Source of the DNA: Pedobacter soli
Lineage (GTDB): Bacteria; Bacteroidota; Bacteroidia; Sphingobacteriales; Sphingobacteriaceae
Direction of reading: 5' to 3'
NCBI RefSeq assembly: GCF_900101435.1
Contig: NZ_FMZH01000003.1
Coordinates: 372,001-436,000, forward strand
Length of the DNA: 64,000 nt
The notes beneath the pieces were generated by a model. The model was not told the origin of the DNA. It saw nothing but the letters and a program-made list of their open reading frames with translations, and did no database searches. Positions within the stretch are counted from its first letter, which is position 1; each line of letters begins with the position of its first letter. The position numbers and the translations under genes are program-made. Below are positions 26,460 to 35,979 of the stretch, piece by piece.

Positions 26460-29400
26460 ATGATTAAAATTTTTACTAAAAGGAGCGTTCCAAAACGCGC
26501 CCTGCTGCTACTGCTTTGTCTTTACCTTGGGGTAAAGGCTTATGCACAAACACCTGCAGTTAAGGGAGTTGTGAAAGATGCCAAAGAAACTATTGTAGGA
26601 GCCACCATTATTGCGCAAAACGTGCAAACAGGGGTAAGAACTACAACCTCATCTGATAAAAACGGGGTATTTACTTTCGTCAGATTAGCGTCCGGACCAT
26701 ACAAATTCACCATTAATTTTATTGGCTACGAATCAAAAATCGTAACAGGGTTTGTAAAAGAGGGGGGCACCTTTTCACTATCGGTTGAGCTAAAACAAAG
26801 TAATATATCTCTTGATAAAGAGGTTGTTGTTACGGGTACAGGTATTAATAGAAATAAAAATACTTTTACCGGAAGTACAGCAACGTTCTCCGGTGATGCC
26901 CTTAAAATGGTTGGAAATAATAACATTATCCAAAGCTTAAGAACTTTAGATCCTTCTTTCTTATTGATAGAAAATAATCTGGCGGGTTCTAATCCAAATG
27001 TTTTACCTGTTATTGAGGTAAGGGGTAAAAGTAGTGTACCGAGTGCCAGTTTAAGAGATCAGTTTGGAGGAGATCCGAATCAACCCTTATTTATTTTAGA
27101 TGGTTTTGAATCAAGTTTACAAACCATTGTGGATTTGGATATGAACAGGGTGGGATCGGTTACAATACTAAAAGATGCGGCATCAACCGCTTTGTATGGC
27201 GCCCGAGCATCGAATGGGGTAGTTGTTATTGAAACCATACGACCAAAACCCGGTGAACTTCAATTTACCTATTCGAATGATTTCAGGGTAGAAAACCCGG
27301 ATTTGTCTGGATACAATATGATGAATGCGTCAGAAAAACTTGAGTTTGAGCGATTATCTGGCAGGTATTCCACCTCTGATGGTAACCCGACTCAGCAAGT
27401 TTTTTTAGATCAGCTTTATAACTCGCATCTGGCAGCAGTTAGAAAAGGAGTTGACAGCTATTGGTTAAGCGAGCCGATACAGACCGGCTATAGTAATAAC
27501 TCATCGGTATTTGTACAAGGTGGTGATAATACCTTTACTTACGGTGTGGGTATGAATTATAAAACTCAAACAGGTGCAATGAAAGGTTCGGGAAGAGATA
27601 GCTACAGCGGAAGCATTAACCTTACTTACAGAAAAAACAAATTGAACGTAAATAATGTGACTTACATTCGGGGTTACTCAGCATTTAATTCTCCATATGG
27701 TTCATTTGCTGATTACGTAAATGCCAACCCATATTACGAAAAGAATTACACAAACCGATATTTGGAAGTTACGCGACAAACTAACGGCACAGAAATAAAA
27801 GTTAGAAATCCCTTATATGACGCTACGCTTCCTCAGTATGATAATACCAAAAATTTAGAGGTTCAGAATAATTTGAATATCAACTACGATTTAACCAAAG
27901 ATTTAAGGTTAAACGGAGCCCTTCAAATTACAAAGGGGAATACAAATGCAAAAAAATTTCGGGCACCTGAAAGCAGCGAATTCGAAGATGTTACTTTATT
28001 AAGAAAAGGAACTTACAGGGATAGCAGCGGTACTAATTTGTCTTATCAGGCAAATGTATTGCTTACCTATTATAAAGTAATTGCTGAAAAGCATACGCTG
28101 AATGCGAATTTCAGGGCAACAGTTAACGAAAGCCAAAACAGCGACTATTACACGATTTTAGAGGGGTTTCCACAGGGAAGCAATGGTAATCCACGTTTCG
28201 CCTATGGTTATTCGATAAGTAACCCTCCTGGTGCTTCATCCAGAGTTTACAGGACCCTGAACGGGACTATTTCTGCAAATTATGCTTATGATAATCGATT
28301 TTTGGTCGATGGATCGTACAGATTGGATGGTTCTACTGCTTTTGGAAGAAACAAACAGTTTTCGCCATACTACTCTGTTGGTTTAGGTTGGAATATTCAT
28401 AACGAAGACTTTTTTAAAGGAAAGACATGGATAAACAGATTAAAGATTTTTGGAAACATTGGTGTAACGGGTAACCAAAATTATGGTAATGTAACTTCCG
28501 TTTCTGTTTACAATTACAATAGTAACAGCAACTACAATCAATTTGGGCAGGGCATTGGCTTAACTACATTGGGTAATCCTGATTTGGCTCCACAAAAAAC
28601 TACGCAGATTAGTGGAGGAATAGATTTTATGCTTTTTAGCAGCAGATTTACGGGTTATATTAATGCTTACAATAAAAAAACGGATCCACTGGTTGTTGCT
28701 GTTGATCTTCCATCTTCAACAGGAGTATTCAGTTACCCTTTAAATGCAGGCACTTTAACCTATAAAGGAGTAGAAGCAAAGTTAAATTACTCTCCGATTT
28801 ACAACCCGGCCAAAAGGGTTGTATTAATGATTGGTCTTACTGGATCAATGTTTAAAAGTAAGTATGCAGACTTCGGAAATACTTTAAACTCATTAAATAA
28901 GCAACAAGAGTTAAATAAATCAACGTTAAGATTTACGGATGGTTATAGTGCTGAAACCATTTGGGCAGCTAAATCTTTAGGTATTGATCCTGCAACCGGC
29001 AGAGAAATATTTTTAACGCCAAGTGGTCAGTATTCTTTTGATTATAATGCTGCAAATATATTACCGGTAGGCAATACAACGCCTACAGTTGAAGGAGTAT
29101 TTACTACCAATTTAATGTATAAAGGTTTTAATTTGGGTATTAACCTGAGGTATAAGCTCGGGGGAGATATATTTAATAGGGCTTTGTTCGAAAAGGTAGA
29201 AAATATTAGTTTTTCTAGCATTACACTTAATCAGGATAGAAGAGCACTTTATGACAGGTGGCAAAATCCTGGTGATATAGCTCAGTTTAAATCTATTTCT
29301 CAAACCGCTACAACACCAATTTCTTCGCGATTTGTACAAAAGGAAAATGTAATAACCGGGGAATCTTTCAATCTGGGTTACACTTTCGATAATAATGTAT

Positions 29401-29543
29401 GGGTGCGAAAACTGGGCATGCGTTCATTTAATATCAATGCATTAGCCAGCGATATTTTCACTGCATCGACAGTTAGGCGCGAACGGGGAATAAACTATCC
29501 TTATGCCAGAACAGTAGCGTTTAGTTTCAGGGCTTCATTTTAA
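26460..29543 (+). CDS. SusC/RagA family TonB-dependent outer-membrane transporter (locus 1)
   Basis: 1027 residues: signal peptide, CarboxypepD_reg-like domain from about residue 33 (VKGVVKDAKETIVGATIIAQN), a plug (KEVVVTGTGINRNKNT to VVVIETIRPKPG) and a 22-strand barrel ending in aromatic ARTVAFSFRASF. With the SusD lipoprotein 10 bp downstream it should form a lidded outer-membrane importer powered by TonB. No STN domain fits between the signal peptide and the CarboxypepD_reg domain, although the locus has a sigma/FecR pair. The ligand is unknown; accessory genes suggest peptide or protein. Confidence 0.92.
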   Translation: MIKIFTKRSVPKRALLLLLCLYLGVKAYAQTPAVKGVVKDAKETIVGATIIAQNVQTGVRTTTSSDKNGVFTFVRLASGPYKFTINFIGYESKIVTGFVKEGGTFSLSVELKQSNISLDKEVVVTGTGINRNKNTFTGSTATFSGDALKMVGNNNIIQSLRTLDPSFLLIENNLAGSNPNVLPVIEVRGKSSVPSASLRDQFGGDPNQPLFILDGFESSLQTIVDLDMNRVGSVTILKDAASTALYGARASNGVVVIETIRPKPGELQFTYSNDFRVENPDLSGYNMMNASEKLEFERLSGRYSTSDGNPTQQVFLDQLYNSHLAAVRKGVDSYWLSEPIQTGYSNNSSVFVQGGDNTFTYGVGMNYKTQTGAMKGSGRDSYSGSINLTYRKNKLNVNNVTYIRGYSAFNSPYGSFADYVNANPYYEKNYTNRYLEVTRQTNGTEIKVRNPLYDATLPQYDNTKNLEVQNNLNINYDLTKDLRLNGALQITKGNTNAKKFRAPESSEFEDVTLLRKGTYRDSSGTNLSYQANVLLTYYKVIAEKHTLNANFRATVNESQNSDYYTILEGFPQGSNGNPRFAYGYSISNPPGASSRVYRTLNGTISANYAYDNRFLVDGSYRLDGSTAFGRNKQFSPYYSVGLGWNIHNEDFFKGKTWINRLKIFGNIGVTGNQNYGNVTSVSVYNYNSNSNYNQFGQGIGLTTLGNPDLAPQKTTQISGGIDFMLFSSRFTGYINAYNKKTDPLVVAVDLPSSTGVFSYPLNAGTLTYKGVEAKLNYSPIYNPAKRVVLMIGLTGSMFKSKYADFGNTLNSLNKQQELNKSTLRFTDGYSAETIWAAKSLGIDPATGREIFLTPSGQYSFDYNAANILPVGNTTPTVEGVFTTNLMYKGFNLGINLRYKLGGDIFNRALFEKVENISFSSITLNQDRRALYDRWQNPGDIAQFKSISQTATTPISSRFVQKENVITGESFNLGYTFDNNVWVRKLGMRSFNINALASDIFTASTVRRERGINYPYARTVAFSFRASF

Positions 29544-29553
29544 ACATAGAGAG

Positions 29554-30987
29554 ATGAAAAAGAATAACATAAAATTATTTGTAACAGCAGTTGCATTGTC
29601 TCTGTTGTTTGGTGGATGTAAAAAATTCCTTGATGTTCAACCCGAAGACAAGGTTTTAGAAACGCAGGTTTTTTCTAGCAAAAGTGGTATTAATACCGCT
29701 TTAAATGGATTATACATTAATTTATCTAAGGGAGATTTATATGGCGAAAACCTTACGCTTTCTACTTTAGATATTTTAGCGCAGAGATATAATATCGCAT
29801 CAACTCACGATTTATACAAAATTGCATCTTATGCCTATGCAGATAAGCCGGCAATTACAAAGTTTGATGCTATCTGGACTCAGGCATATTCCAATATTTT
29901 AAATATTAATAGCTTTTTAGAAAATTTAGAAAAATATAGTGGTGTATTGGACGCCAAAACGGAGTCGCTTTATAAAGGTGAAGCCATTGCGATGAGAGCG
30001 CTTTTGCATTTCGATATGTTACGTATTTACGGACCAAGATATAGCACAGCCGATTCTACTAAACAATCTATTCCATATTATGAAAATAGTCAGTCAAAAA
30101 TTAATCCGCTTCTGCCTGCTAACCAGGCTATGCAGAAAGTCTTAACTGACCTTCTGAAAGCTGAAACATTACTTAAAGACGATATAATAACTACAACTGT
30201 TGGTGTTAACCCACCTGTAGCAAATGGCGATGTTGACTTTGCAAATAACGCCAGAAACTATCGCTTAAATTATTATGCGGTAAAGGGCTTACAGGCACGT
30301 GCTTATTTGTATAGGGGAGATAAAGTTTCTGCTTTGGCAGCAGCTAAAGTAGTTATTCAACAAGCAGATAAATTTAAATGGACTACAACTACAAATGCAC
30401 TGAGCGAAAAAGTAAATCCTGACCGGGTATTCACTACAGAAATGATTTTAGGCATTATGAATACACAGCTATATAATAACTACCTAAACTTATTTGATCC
30501 GGCAGTATCTGACCCTAAAATTTTAGCTCCGGCAGCTGCCAGGTTAAGTGCTGTTTTCGAATCAAACGAAAGTGACTATAGATATAATTTAAACTGGCAA
30601 ATACCATCAACGGGCATAAAGAGTTTCCGTACTTTTTACAAATATGCCGATGTAGTAGATAAAACTAAGGCATTCAGGTTTACTATTCCGCTTTTGAAAA
30701 TCAGCGAAATATATTACATCGCAGCCGAGTGCGAGCCGGTAGCTGCAGATGGGATTAACCAGCTTAACATTGTTCGTTTTAACCGTGGCTTAACTAATCT
30801 TGCTGCTACTGTTAACGTTAATACAGAATTGCAAAAAGAATATCAAAAGGAATTTTTTGGAGAAGGCCAGTTATTTTATTACTACAAGCGTAGAAATGTA
30901 ACCTCAGTTGGAAACGGAACAGGAAGCGGCAATATTACGATTGTTCCTGTAGTTCCTTTACCATTATCAGAAAGTCAATATCGCTAA
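29554..30987 (+). CDS. SusD/RagB family surface lipoprotein (locus 1)
   Basis: 477 residues with lipobox LLFGGC (Cys about residue 22) and the typical KKFLDVQPEDKV start. A TPR-rich SusD fold is seen in SGINTALNGLYINLS, GEAIAMRALLHFDMLRIYGP, YAVKGLQARAYLYRGDKVSALAAAKVVI and ISEIYYIAAECE. FFGEGQLFYYYKRRN is the conserved end region. It forms the lid of the SusC barrel and captures substrate at the cell surface. It is closely coupled to susC. Confidence 0.92.
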   Translation: MKKNNIKLFVTAVALSLLFGGCKKFLDVQPEDKVLETQVFSSKSGINTALNGLYINLSKGDLYGENLTLSTLDILAQRYNIASTHDLYKIASYAYADKPAITKFDAIWTQAYSNILNINSFLENLEKYSGVLDAKTESLYKGEAIAMRALLHFDMLRIYGPRYSTADSTKQSIPYYENSQSKINPLLPANQAMQKVLTDLLKAETLLKDDIITTTVGVNPPVANGDVDFANNARNYRLNYYAVKGLQARAYLYRGDKVSALAAAKVVIQQADKFKWTTTTNALSEKVNPDRVFTTEMILGIMNTQLYNNYLNLFDPAVSDPKILAPAAARLSAVFESNESDYRYNLNWQIPSTGIKSFRTFYKYADVVDKTKAFRFTIPLLKISEIYYIAAECEPVAADGINQLNIVRFNRGLTNLAATVNVNTELQKEYQKEFFGEGQLFYYYKRRNVTSVGNGTGSGNITIVPVVPLPLSESQYR

Positions 30988-31003
30988 CCTCAAAAATAAT
31001 TCC

Positions 31004-31765
31004 ATGAACAAAATTAAATTTTATGTAGCAGGTTTATTCCTATTGATATTGGCAAACGCCTGTAAAAAGAACCTGGAAACTTACAGTGGCAAAAACAACA
31101 TCTATTTTAACGAGGCAGGGAGATTACCTGCTTTTACAGGTGAGGTAATCAAAGATTCGACAGTAATGTCTTTTTCGTTGGCTAAAAGTACGGATTCGGT
31201 TGTAAATATGATTATTAAAACAACGGGAGCGTTAAGCAGCGAAGACCGTACTTATAAATTAATTATCGACCCGGTTTCGACCGCAATAGCTGGAAAGCAT
31301 TTTGATGCACTACCTCAAACATTTAGTATTAAAAAGAACAAACTTCAGGATACAGTTAAGATAAAATTTCACAGAACGGCTGATTTGCAGACTCAAAACT
31401 TTACACTGTTTTTTAAGCTTGAGGCGAATGAAAACTTTGTTACCGATATGGTTGATAAGGTAATTAATACCACAACCGGACAAAGATTAAGTTTTATCAG
31501 ATACAGATGGTTTTTAAATGATATCATAAAAAAACCAGGAAGATGGTTAGATGGATATTTAGGCACTTTTACCCGGAAAAAGCTAAGCCTGTTGGTTCAG
31601 GTATTAAATGTCGATCCATCATATTTGGATACATCAGTGTCAATAGCAGAAATGACAGCCTACGGCAAATTTATGCAACGGTATTTAAACGAGCAAAAAG
31701 CGGCAGGAAATACCATTTACGAAGAAGATGGTTCGGAAATGATTATGGGTGTATCCGTTCAATAA
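31004..31765 (+). CDS. DUF4843 domain lipoprotein
   Basis: 253 residues, with signal peptide and lipobox LANAC. YSGKNNIYFNEAG begins the DUF4843 domain, and SSEDRTYKLIIDPVSTAIAGKHFDAL is characteristic. It is predicted to be a surface accessory lipoprotein of the SusCD complex, and genes of this kind usually follow susD before a PKD-like gene. It starts 16 bp after susD. The frame has a clean start; nothing is truncated. Confidence 0.82.
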   Translation: MNKIKFYVAGLFLLILANACKKNLETYSGKNNIYFNEAGRLPAFTGEVIKDSTVMSFSLAKSTDSVVNMIIKTTGALSSEDRTYKLIIDPVSTAIAGKHFDALPQTFSIKKNKLQDTVKIKFHRTADLQTQNFTLFFKLEANENFVTDMVDKVINTTTGQRLSFIRYRWFLNDIIKKPGRWLDGYLGTFTRKKLSLLVQVLNVDPSYLDTSVSIAEMTAYGKFMQRYLNEQKAAGNTIYEEDGSEMIMGVSVQ

Positions 31766-31788
31766 TACTAACCTTAAAAGAATTAATC

Positions 31789-33312
31789 ATGACTTTCAAT
31801 AAATATATATTATTAATTGCGATTTGCATTTTAGGAGGATTTAGCGCCTGCAAAAAAGACCTCGGTAATTATAATTACGATGAAATAAACCAGCTTTCAT
31901 CCGTTAATGGAATTGCATCCGATATAACAGCCATATATGGTAAACAGTTTGTTTTAAAACCAGAACTAAAATTTACACAGGATGCTGGAACAGATGAATC
32001 GAAATACAGCTACGAGTGGTCTTACATCGGGCCAAATGGTTTAGGCGGATCTAAACTTTTTACCCTGGCTACAACAAGAAACCTCGATCTTAAAATGACC
32101 ATTGTTGCAGGGAGTTACTCATTTTATTATGCTGTAACGGATAAAAATACTGGTGTAAAATTCAGATATCCTTTTACCTTAAAGGTTGTAAATGAAATAA
32201 ACGAAGGATGGATGCTGATGTGCGATGTATCCGGCAAAGCAAGGGTTGATATGCTATCGCTCAATACCAGCGGTGACTTCGATTTAGTTACAGATCTATT
32301 GGCCACAACAGGTTCGGACCTGAAACTGGATGGAAAGCCTGTTATGACCTATACTTACAGTACTGGTCTTTTAATTGGCCCTGATGCCATTAGTTACGGC
32401 GTTTATTTTGGAACGGATAAAAGTACTCAAAAAGTAGATCCAAATACATTTAAATGGACCAAAACAATGGGGTTGACTTACGAGATGTTTGGGAATATTC
32501 CTGAGGGTTTTTATGCTGATGTAATAAAACAACGGGGAGGCGGGGCTTCGTATATGATTGGAAAAGGTGATGCTTACTATTATGAACGGGTACAGAATAT
32601 TTATTATTCGGCTCCGATAAACTATATTGCTATAGAGCAAAAAGGATTTAAAGTTGCTCCTTTTATAGCCGGAAATCCGCAAGTTGTTTCCAATGCCCAC
32701 GCAATCTTTTATGATATTACCAATCGCAGGTTTGTAAAACATGCGGGTACATCTGCAACCTGTACTACATTACCCGATCCGCCAGATGCGCAAAAGCTTT
32801 TCAGCTTTACAACCGGCATGGATTTAACTTATATGCAGTGGGTAGCATTTAACGGAGGAGAAGTATTTAGCATACTTAAAGATCCTAATTCAACAAAAAG
32901 ATATTTAGCCAGATTTAACAGCGCCAATAATGCCCAATCCTACTACAGCGAAATTTTAGCGACCGATTTTGCTAATGCAGAACAATATGCGATAAGTCCT
33001 GATTTAGGCTACATATTTTATAACGTTGGTGCTAAGGTTTATGAATACGATATGTCTTTAAAAACCACAAAACTGATGTTGGATATGGGGGCTAAGAAAA
33101 TTTCTCTCCTTCAGTTTTATGAGTTTAAGAGTACCACAAAATATAAAGATTCGAATAAGTTAATGGTTGGATCTTACGATGCTGCGTTAACCGAAGGCCA
33201 GAATGGAAGCCTTGGCATTTATACAGTTCCACCTGTAAATGGAGACCTGGTTCTTTATAAAAATTATAGTGGTTTCGGAAAGGTAAAAAGCATAACCTAC
33301 AGAGAACGTTAA
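31789..33312 (+). CDS. PKD-like family lipoprotein
   Basis: 507 residues from the ATG at 31789 (MTFNKYILLIAICILGGFSAC, lipobox FSAC). An open frame extends upstream to 31543, but that part overlaps the DUF4843 gene out of frame and is spurious. N-terminal PKD/Ig-like strands (KQFVLKPELKFTQD, SYEWSYIGPNG) precede a probable beta-propeller (SGKARVDMLSL; GYIFYNVGAKVYEYDMS). It is likely the second surface lipoprotein of the SusCD assembly. Function is inferred from position. Confidence 0.82.
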   Translation: MTFNKYILLIAICILGGFSACKKDLGNYNYDEINQLSSVNGIASDITAIYGKQFVLKPELKFTQDAGTDESKYSYEWSYIGPNGLGGSKLFTLATTRNLDLKMTIVAGSYSFYYAVTDKNTGVKFRYPFTLKVVNEINEGWMLMCDVSGKARVDMLSLNTSGDFDLVTDLLATTGSDLKLDGKPVMTYTYSTGLLIGPDAISYGVYFGTDKSTQKVDPNTFKWTKTMGLTYEMFGNIPEGFYADVIKQRGGGASYMIGKGDAYYYERVQNIYYSAPINYIAIEQKGFKVAPFIAGNPQVVSNAHAIFYDITNRRFVKHAGTSATCTTLPDPPDAQKLFSFTTGMDLTYMQWVAFNGGEVFSILKDPNSTKRYLARFNSANNAQSYYSEILATDFANAEQYAISPDLGYIFYNVGAKVYEYDMSLKTTKLMLDMGAKKISLLQFYEFKSTTKYKDSNKLMVGSYDAALTEGQNGSLGIYTVPPVNGDLVLYKNYSGFGKVKSITYRER

Positions 33313-33346
33313 TCAAAAATCTTGCAAAAACATACAAATAAACCCA

Positions 33347-34732
33347 ATGAAAATGAAAAAATTATTAAGTGCCGGTCTTTTATGCCTGGCCTCATTAACT
33401 ACTATGGCGCAATTGCCTGTAGAAGTAAAAGGATTGTTAAAGAAAAAACGCCTTTCTGCCGTTAAGCTTTTTAAAGTGAAAGATGGCAAGGCAGTAGAAA
33501 TTGCCAATACTACACCAGCAGAGAAAGGACAGTTTGGTTTTCTTTTTTATCCCGAATACGAAGGCTTGTACGTAATTGGTACAGGTAATGAAGGTAGCCC
33601 GAATGATAACTATAAATTTTATTTTAAAGGTGGCGAAGAATTATCAGTAAGCCTTTTAGATTCGAGCTATGTATTAACAGGTAAAAATAATTCGAAAGAA
33701 AATACGGTACTTACCCAATGGCACGATTTGACCCATCCTTTAGAACAAAAGGCCGTGAATTTTATGAAAGTTCAAAGCACTTTTGTTGATTATTTCCCTG
33801 AGCAGGAAGAGATTGTGGCTAAGAGCAAAACTTTTTTAAATGGAAAAACTACTGGAAATGCGAAATTCGATAAAGAAGTTAAAAACATTATGGCTTGGGA
33901 TTTAGCATCTTATGCTACTAACTTTCTAAATACACCAAGAAGTGCACACCCTTCTGTTGAAGAATACAGTAATTTTTACAGTACACTTAAAACCGGCGAT
34001 TTTGCGAAAACAACAGCAAATGTTTACCGCTATCCCTATGGCTTTAGAACTTTAAGCGGGCTGATCAGCCTCAATATGCGTCAGGAAGCTAAGGCTTATA
34101 AACGAGGTCCGGAAGGAGTAGATTTAATGACTTCTTTTGTGCCAAACGATACCTTAAAGGGTGATATGATTTTAGATAATGCAGCAGGTTATAAAACAAT
34201 TACCGAATACGAAGCACTAATAAAAGGTAGGGAAAAATACATCCTTACCAAAAGACAGGCCGATAGAAGTGCAGCAATTATGAACCCTTTATTGACTTAT
34301 AAGCCCGGTACTGATGCTTTTAAATTTGCATACGAAGATAAGAATGGAAAGCAGGTTACGATGGAGAGCTTAAAGGGGAAAGTGGTATTGGTAGATGTTT
34401 GGGCTACCTGGTGCGGACCTTGCAGAGCTGAAATTCCTTATCTGAAAAAACTGGAAGAAGAAATGAAAGGAACCGATGTTCAGATTATCAGCCTATCAAC
34501 TGATGCGGTTAAGGATAAAGAAAAATGGCAAAAAATGATCAAAGATGAAAATCTGGGTGGTTTACAACTTTTTGCCGGAGGACCTGAAAACGAATTTTCA
34601 AAATATTATAAAGTAAATACCATACCGCGTTTCCTGGTTTTCGATAAGCAGGGAAAAATTGTGACCGTTGATTCTCCGCGTCCATCTAACCCTGAATTAA
34701 AAGCATTATTGCAAAAAACACTTGCCAACTAA
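33347..34732 (+). CDS. TlpA-like thioredoxin-fold oxidoreductase 1
   Basis: 461 residues with a Sec signal peptide (MKMKKLLSAGLLCLASLTTMAQ), so periplasmic. An N-terminal beta-domain and a helical middle precede a C-terminal TlpA/AhpC-TSA domain with WCGPC at residues 355-359 and cis-Pro in NTIPRFLVFD. It probably reduces disulfides or handles thiols in the periplasm. It lies 34 bp after the PKD-like gene and appears to be in the same operon. A stem-loop follows its stop. Confidence 0.88.
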   Translation: MKMKKLLSAGLLCLASLTTMAQLPVEVKGLLKKKRLSAVKLFKVKDGKAVEIANTTPAEKGQFGFLFYPEYEGLYVIGTGNEGSPNDNYKFYFKGGEELSVSLLDSSYVLTGKNNSKENTVLTQWHDLTHPLEQKAVNFMKVQSTFVDYFPEQEEIVAKSKTFLNGKTTGNAKFDKEVKNIMAWDLASYATNFLNTPRSAHPSVEEYSNFYSTLKTGDFAKTTANVYRYPYGFRTLSGLISLNMRQEAKAYKRGPEGVDLMTSFVPNDTLKGDMILDNAAGYKTITEYEALIKGREKYILTKRQADRSAAIMNPLLTYKPGTDAFKFAYEDKNGKQVTMESLKGKVVLVDVWATWCGPCRAEIPYLKKLEEEMKGTDVQIISLSTDAVKDKEKWQKMIKDENLGGLQLFAGGPENEFSKYYKVNTIPRFLVFDKQGKIVTVDSPRPSNPELKALLQKTLAN

Positions 34733-34743
34733 TCATCCCTGAT

Positions 34744-34771
34744 ACTCCGGCTATAAATCAATAGCCGGAGT
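34744..34771 (+). terminator. Stem-loop after the first TlpA gene (terminator or processing site)
   Basis: Perfect 11-bp arms ACTCCGGCTAT (34744-34754) and ATAGCCGGAGT (34761-34771) with a 6-nt loop. The following bases (CATTATTGCC) lack a good T-run, so it may attenuate or protect mRNA rather than fully terminate. Confidence 0.5.
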
Positions 34772-34795
34772 CATTATTGCCTTAAAATATCTGAT

Positions 34796-35959
34796 ATGAA
34801 AACAATGAAAACATTGTTAATAGCTACGCTTTTGCATTTTTTTTTACCTAAAGCTTATAGCCAGAATGATAGCATTCAGATTTCTGGACGCTTAAAAGGG
34901 CTGGGCAATAAGTCGGTATGGATTTCTTTTGCAGATGATGCCGGGTTATCAAGGAGCTATAAAGCCAATGCCAATAACGATGCTTTTACCTTAAAAGTAC
35001 CGCGTTTACAAAATCCGGCCATTGCCCGCTTCGATGTCTCAATATCAAGAACCAGCACCAGGAATTCAAATCCTGCACCCAAACTAGATCTGTTCGTTTT
35101 TGATCGGGATATCAGCATAAAGGGCGATGCGCTATTGGTTCAGTTTGCCGATGTAAATGGCGATGAAGAAAATAATGCATTGGCGGTATATAAGCAACTG
35201 GTAAAAAAGGGCGAAATGCGTAATTACGAGATTATGCAACAGCTTTTTAATGAAGAAAAAATCACCAGTTCTGCAAATAAAGAAGCCTTAATGGCAGAGG
35301 CTACAGCCATCAACAGAAAACTCGTTAACGTAAAAAGAGATTTTGTTAAAACGCACCCCAATGCTTTTGCCTCAGTGTTTTTATTAACGCGAATGGAAAA
35401 CCTGTATACGGCTGGCGATTTTATTTCCACGTGGAACAGTCTATCGCCCAAATACAAAAATCATCCCGTTGCCGAAAAAATTAAAGCTTATATCAAAAAA
35501 ATAAGCACCACGCCAGAAGGCGCTGATGCCATTGGTTTTCAGAAAACCGATAACCATGGAAATACCATTAGTCTGGGCAATTATAAGGGAAAAACTGTAC
35601 TGCTCGATTTTTGGGGCAGCTGGTGTGGCCCATGCCGGGCAAGTAATCCGCATTTAAAAGCATTATATGCGAAGTATCAGTCAAAAGGTTTCGAAATTAT
35701 CGCCATTGCACAGGAACAGAAGAAGGATCTTGAAGAGGCACGCAGCCTTTGGCTTAAGGCCATTGAAGAAGATGCACTTCCTTATATCAACGTACTTAAT
35801 AACGAAGATATAGATAAGCAAAACCTGGTAAAAGATTATAACATCATGGCTTTTCCGACCAAAATATTGGTGAGCAACGAAGGCAAAATATTAATGCGCA
35901 TTACTTCAAGCGCCACTGATGACATTGATCGTGCCCTCGAAAAAATTTATGGATTTTAA
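34796..35959 (+). CDS. TlpA-like thioredoxin-fold oxidoreductase 2
   Basis: 387 residues with a signal peptide (LLIATLLHFFLPKAYSQ). A DUF4369-like beta-sandwich N-terminus (QISGRLKGLGNKSVWISFADD) and a helical linker precede the TlpA domain with WCGPC at residues 276-280 and cis-Pro in MAFPTKILVS. It shares only the overall plan with the upstream TlpA protein, so it is not a recent tandem copy. Probably a periplasmic thiol-disulfide oxidoreductase of the same regulon. Confidence 0.87.
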   Translation: MKTMKTLLIATLLHFFLPKAYSQNDSIQISGRLKGLGNKSVWISFADDAGLSRSYKANANNDAFTLKVPRLQNPAIARFDVSISRTSTRNSNPAPKLDLFVFDRDISIKGDALLVQFADVNGDEENNALAVYKQLVKKGEMRNYEIMQQLFNEEKITSSANKEALMAEATAINRKLVNVKRDFVKTHPNAFASVFLLTRMENLYTAGDFISTWNSLSPKYKNHPVAEKIKAYIKKISTTPEGADAIGFQKTDNHGNTISLGNYKGKTVLLDFWGSWCGPCRASNPHLKALYAKYQSKGFEIIAIAQEQKKDLEEARSLWLKAIEEDALPYINVLNNEDIDKQNLVKDYNIMAFPTKILVSNEGKILMRITSSATDDIDRALEKIYGF

Positions 35960-35979
35960 ATCTACCTATTCAGCTAAAA

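Noticed and set aside
31543..31788. 82-codon upstream extension of the PKD-like gene
   Set aside because: It overlaps the DUF4843 gene in another frame. A signal peptide with lipobox starts exactly at the ATG at 31789.
34796..35959. Tandem duplication of TlpA genes
   Set aside because: The two TlpA-like proteins share the WCGPC domain layout, but their N-terminal domains and lengths differ, so a recent duplication is not supported.
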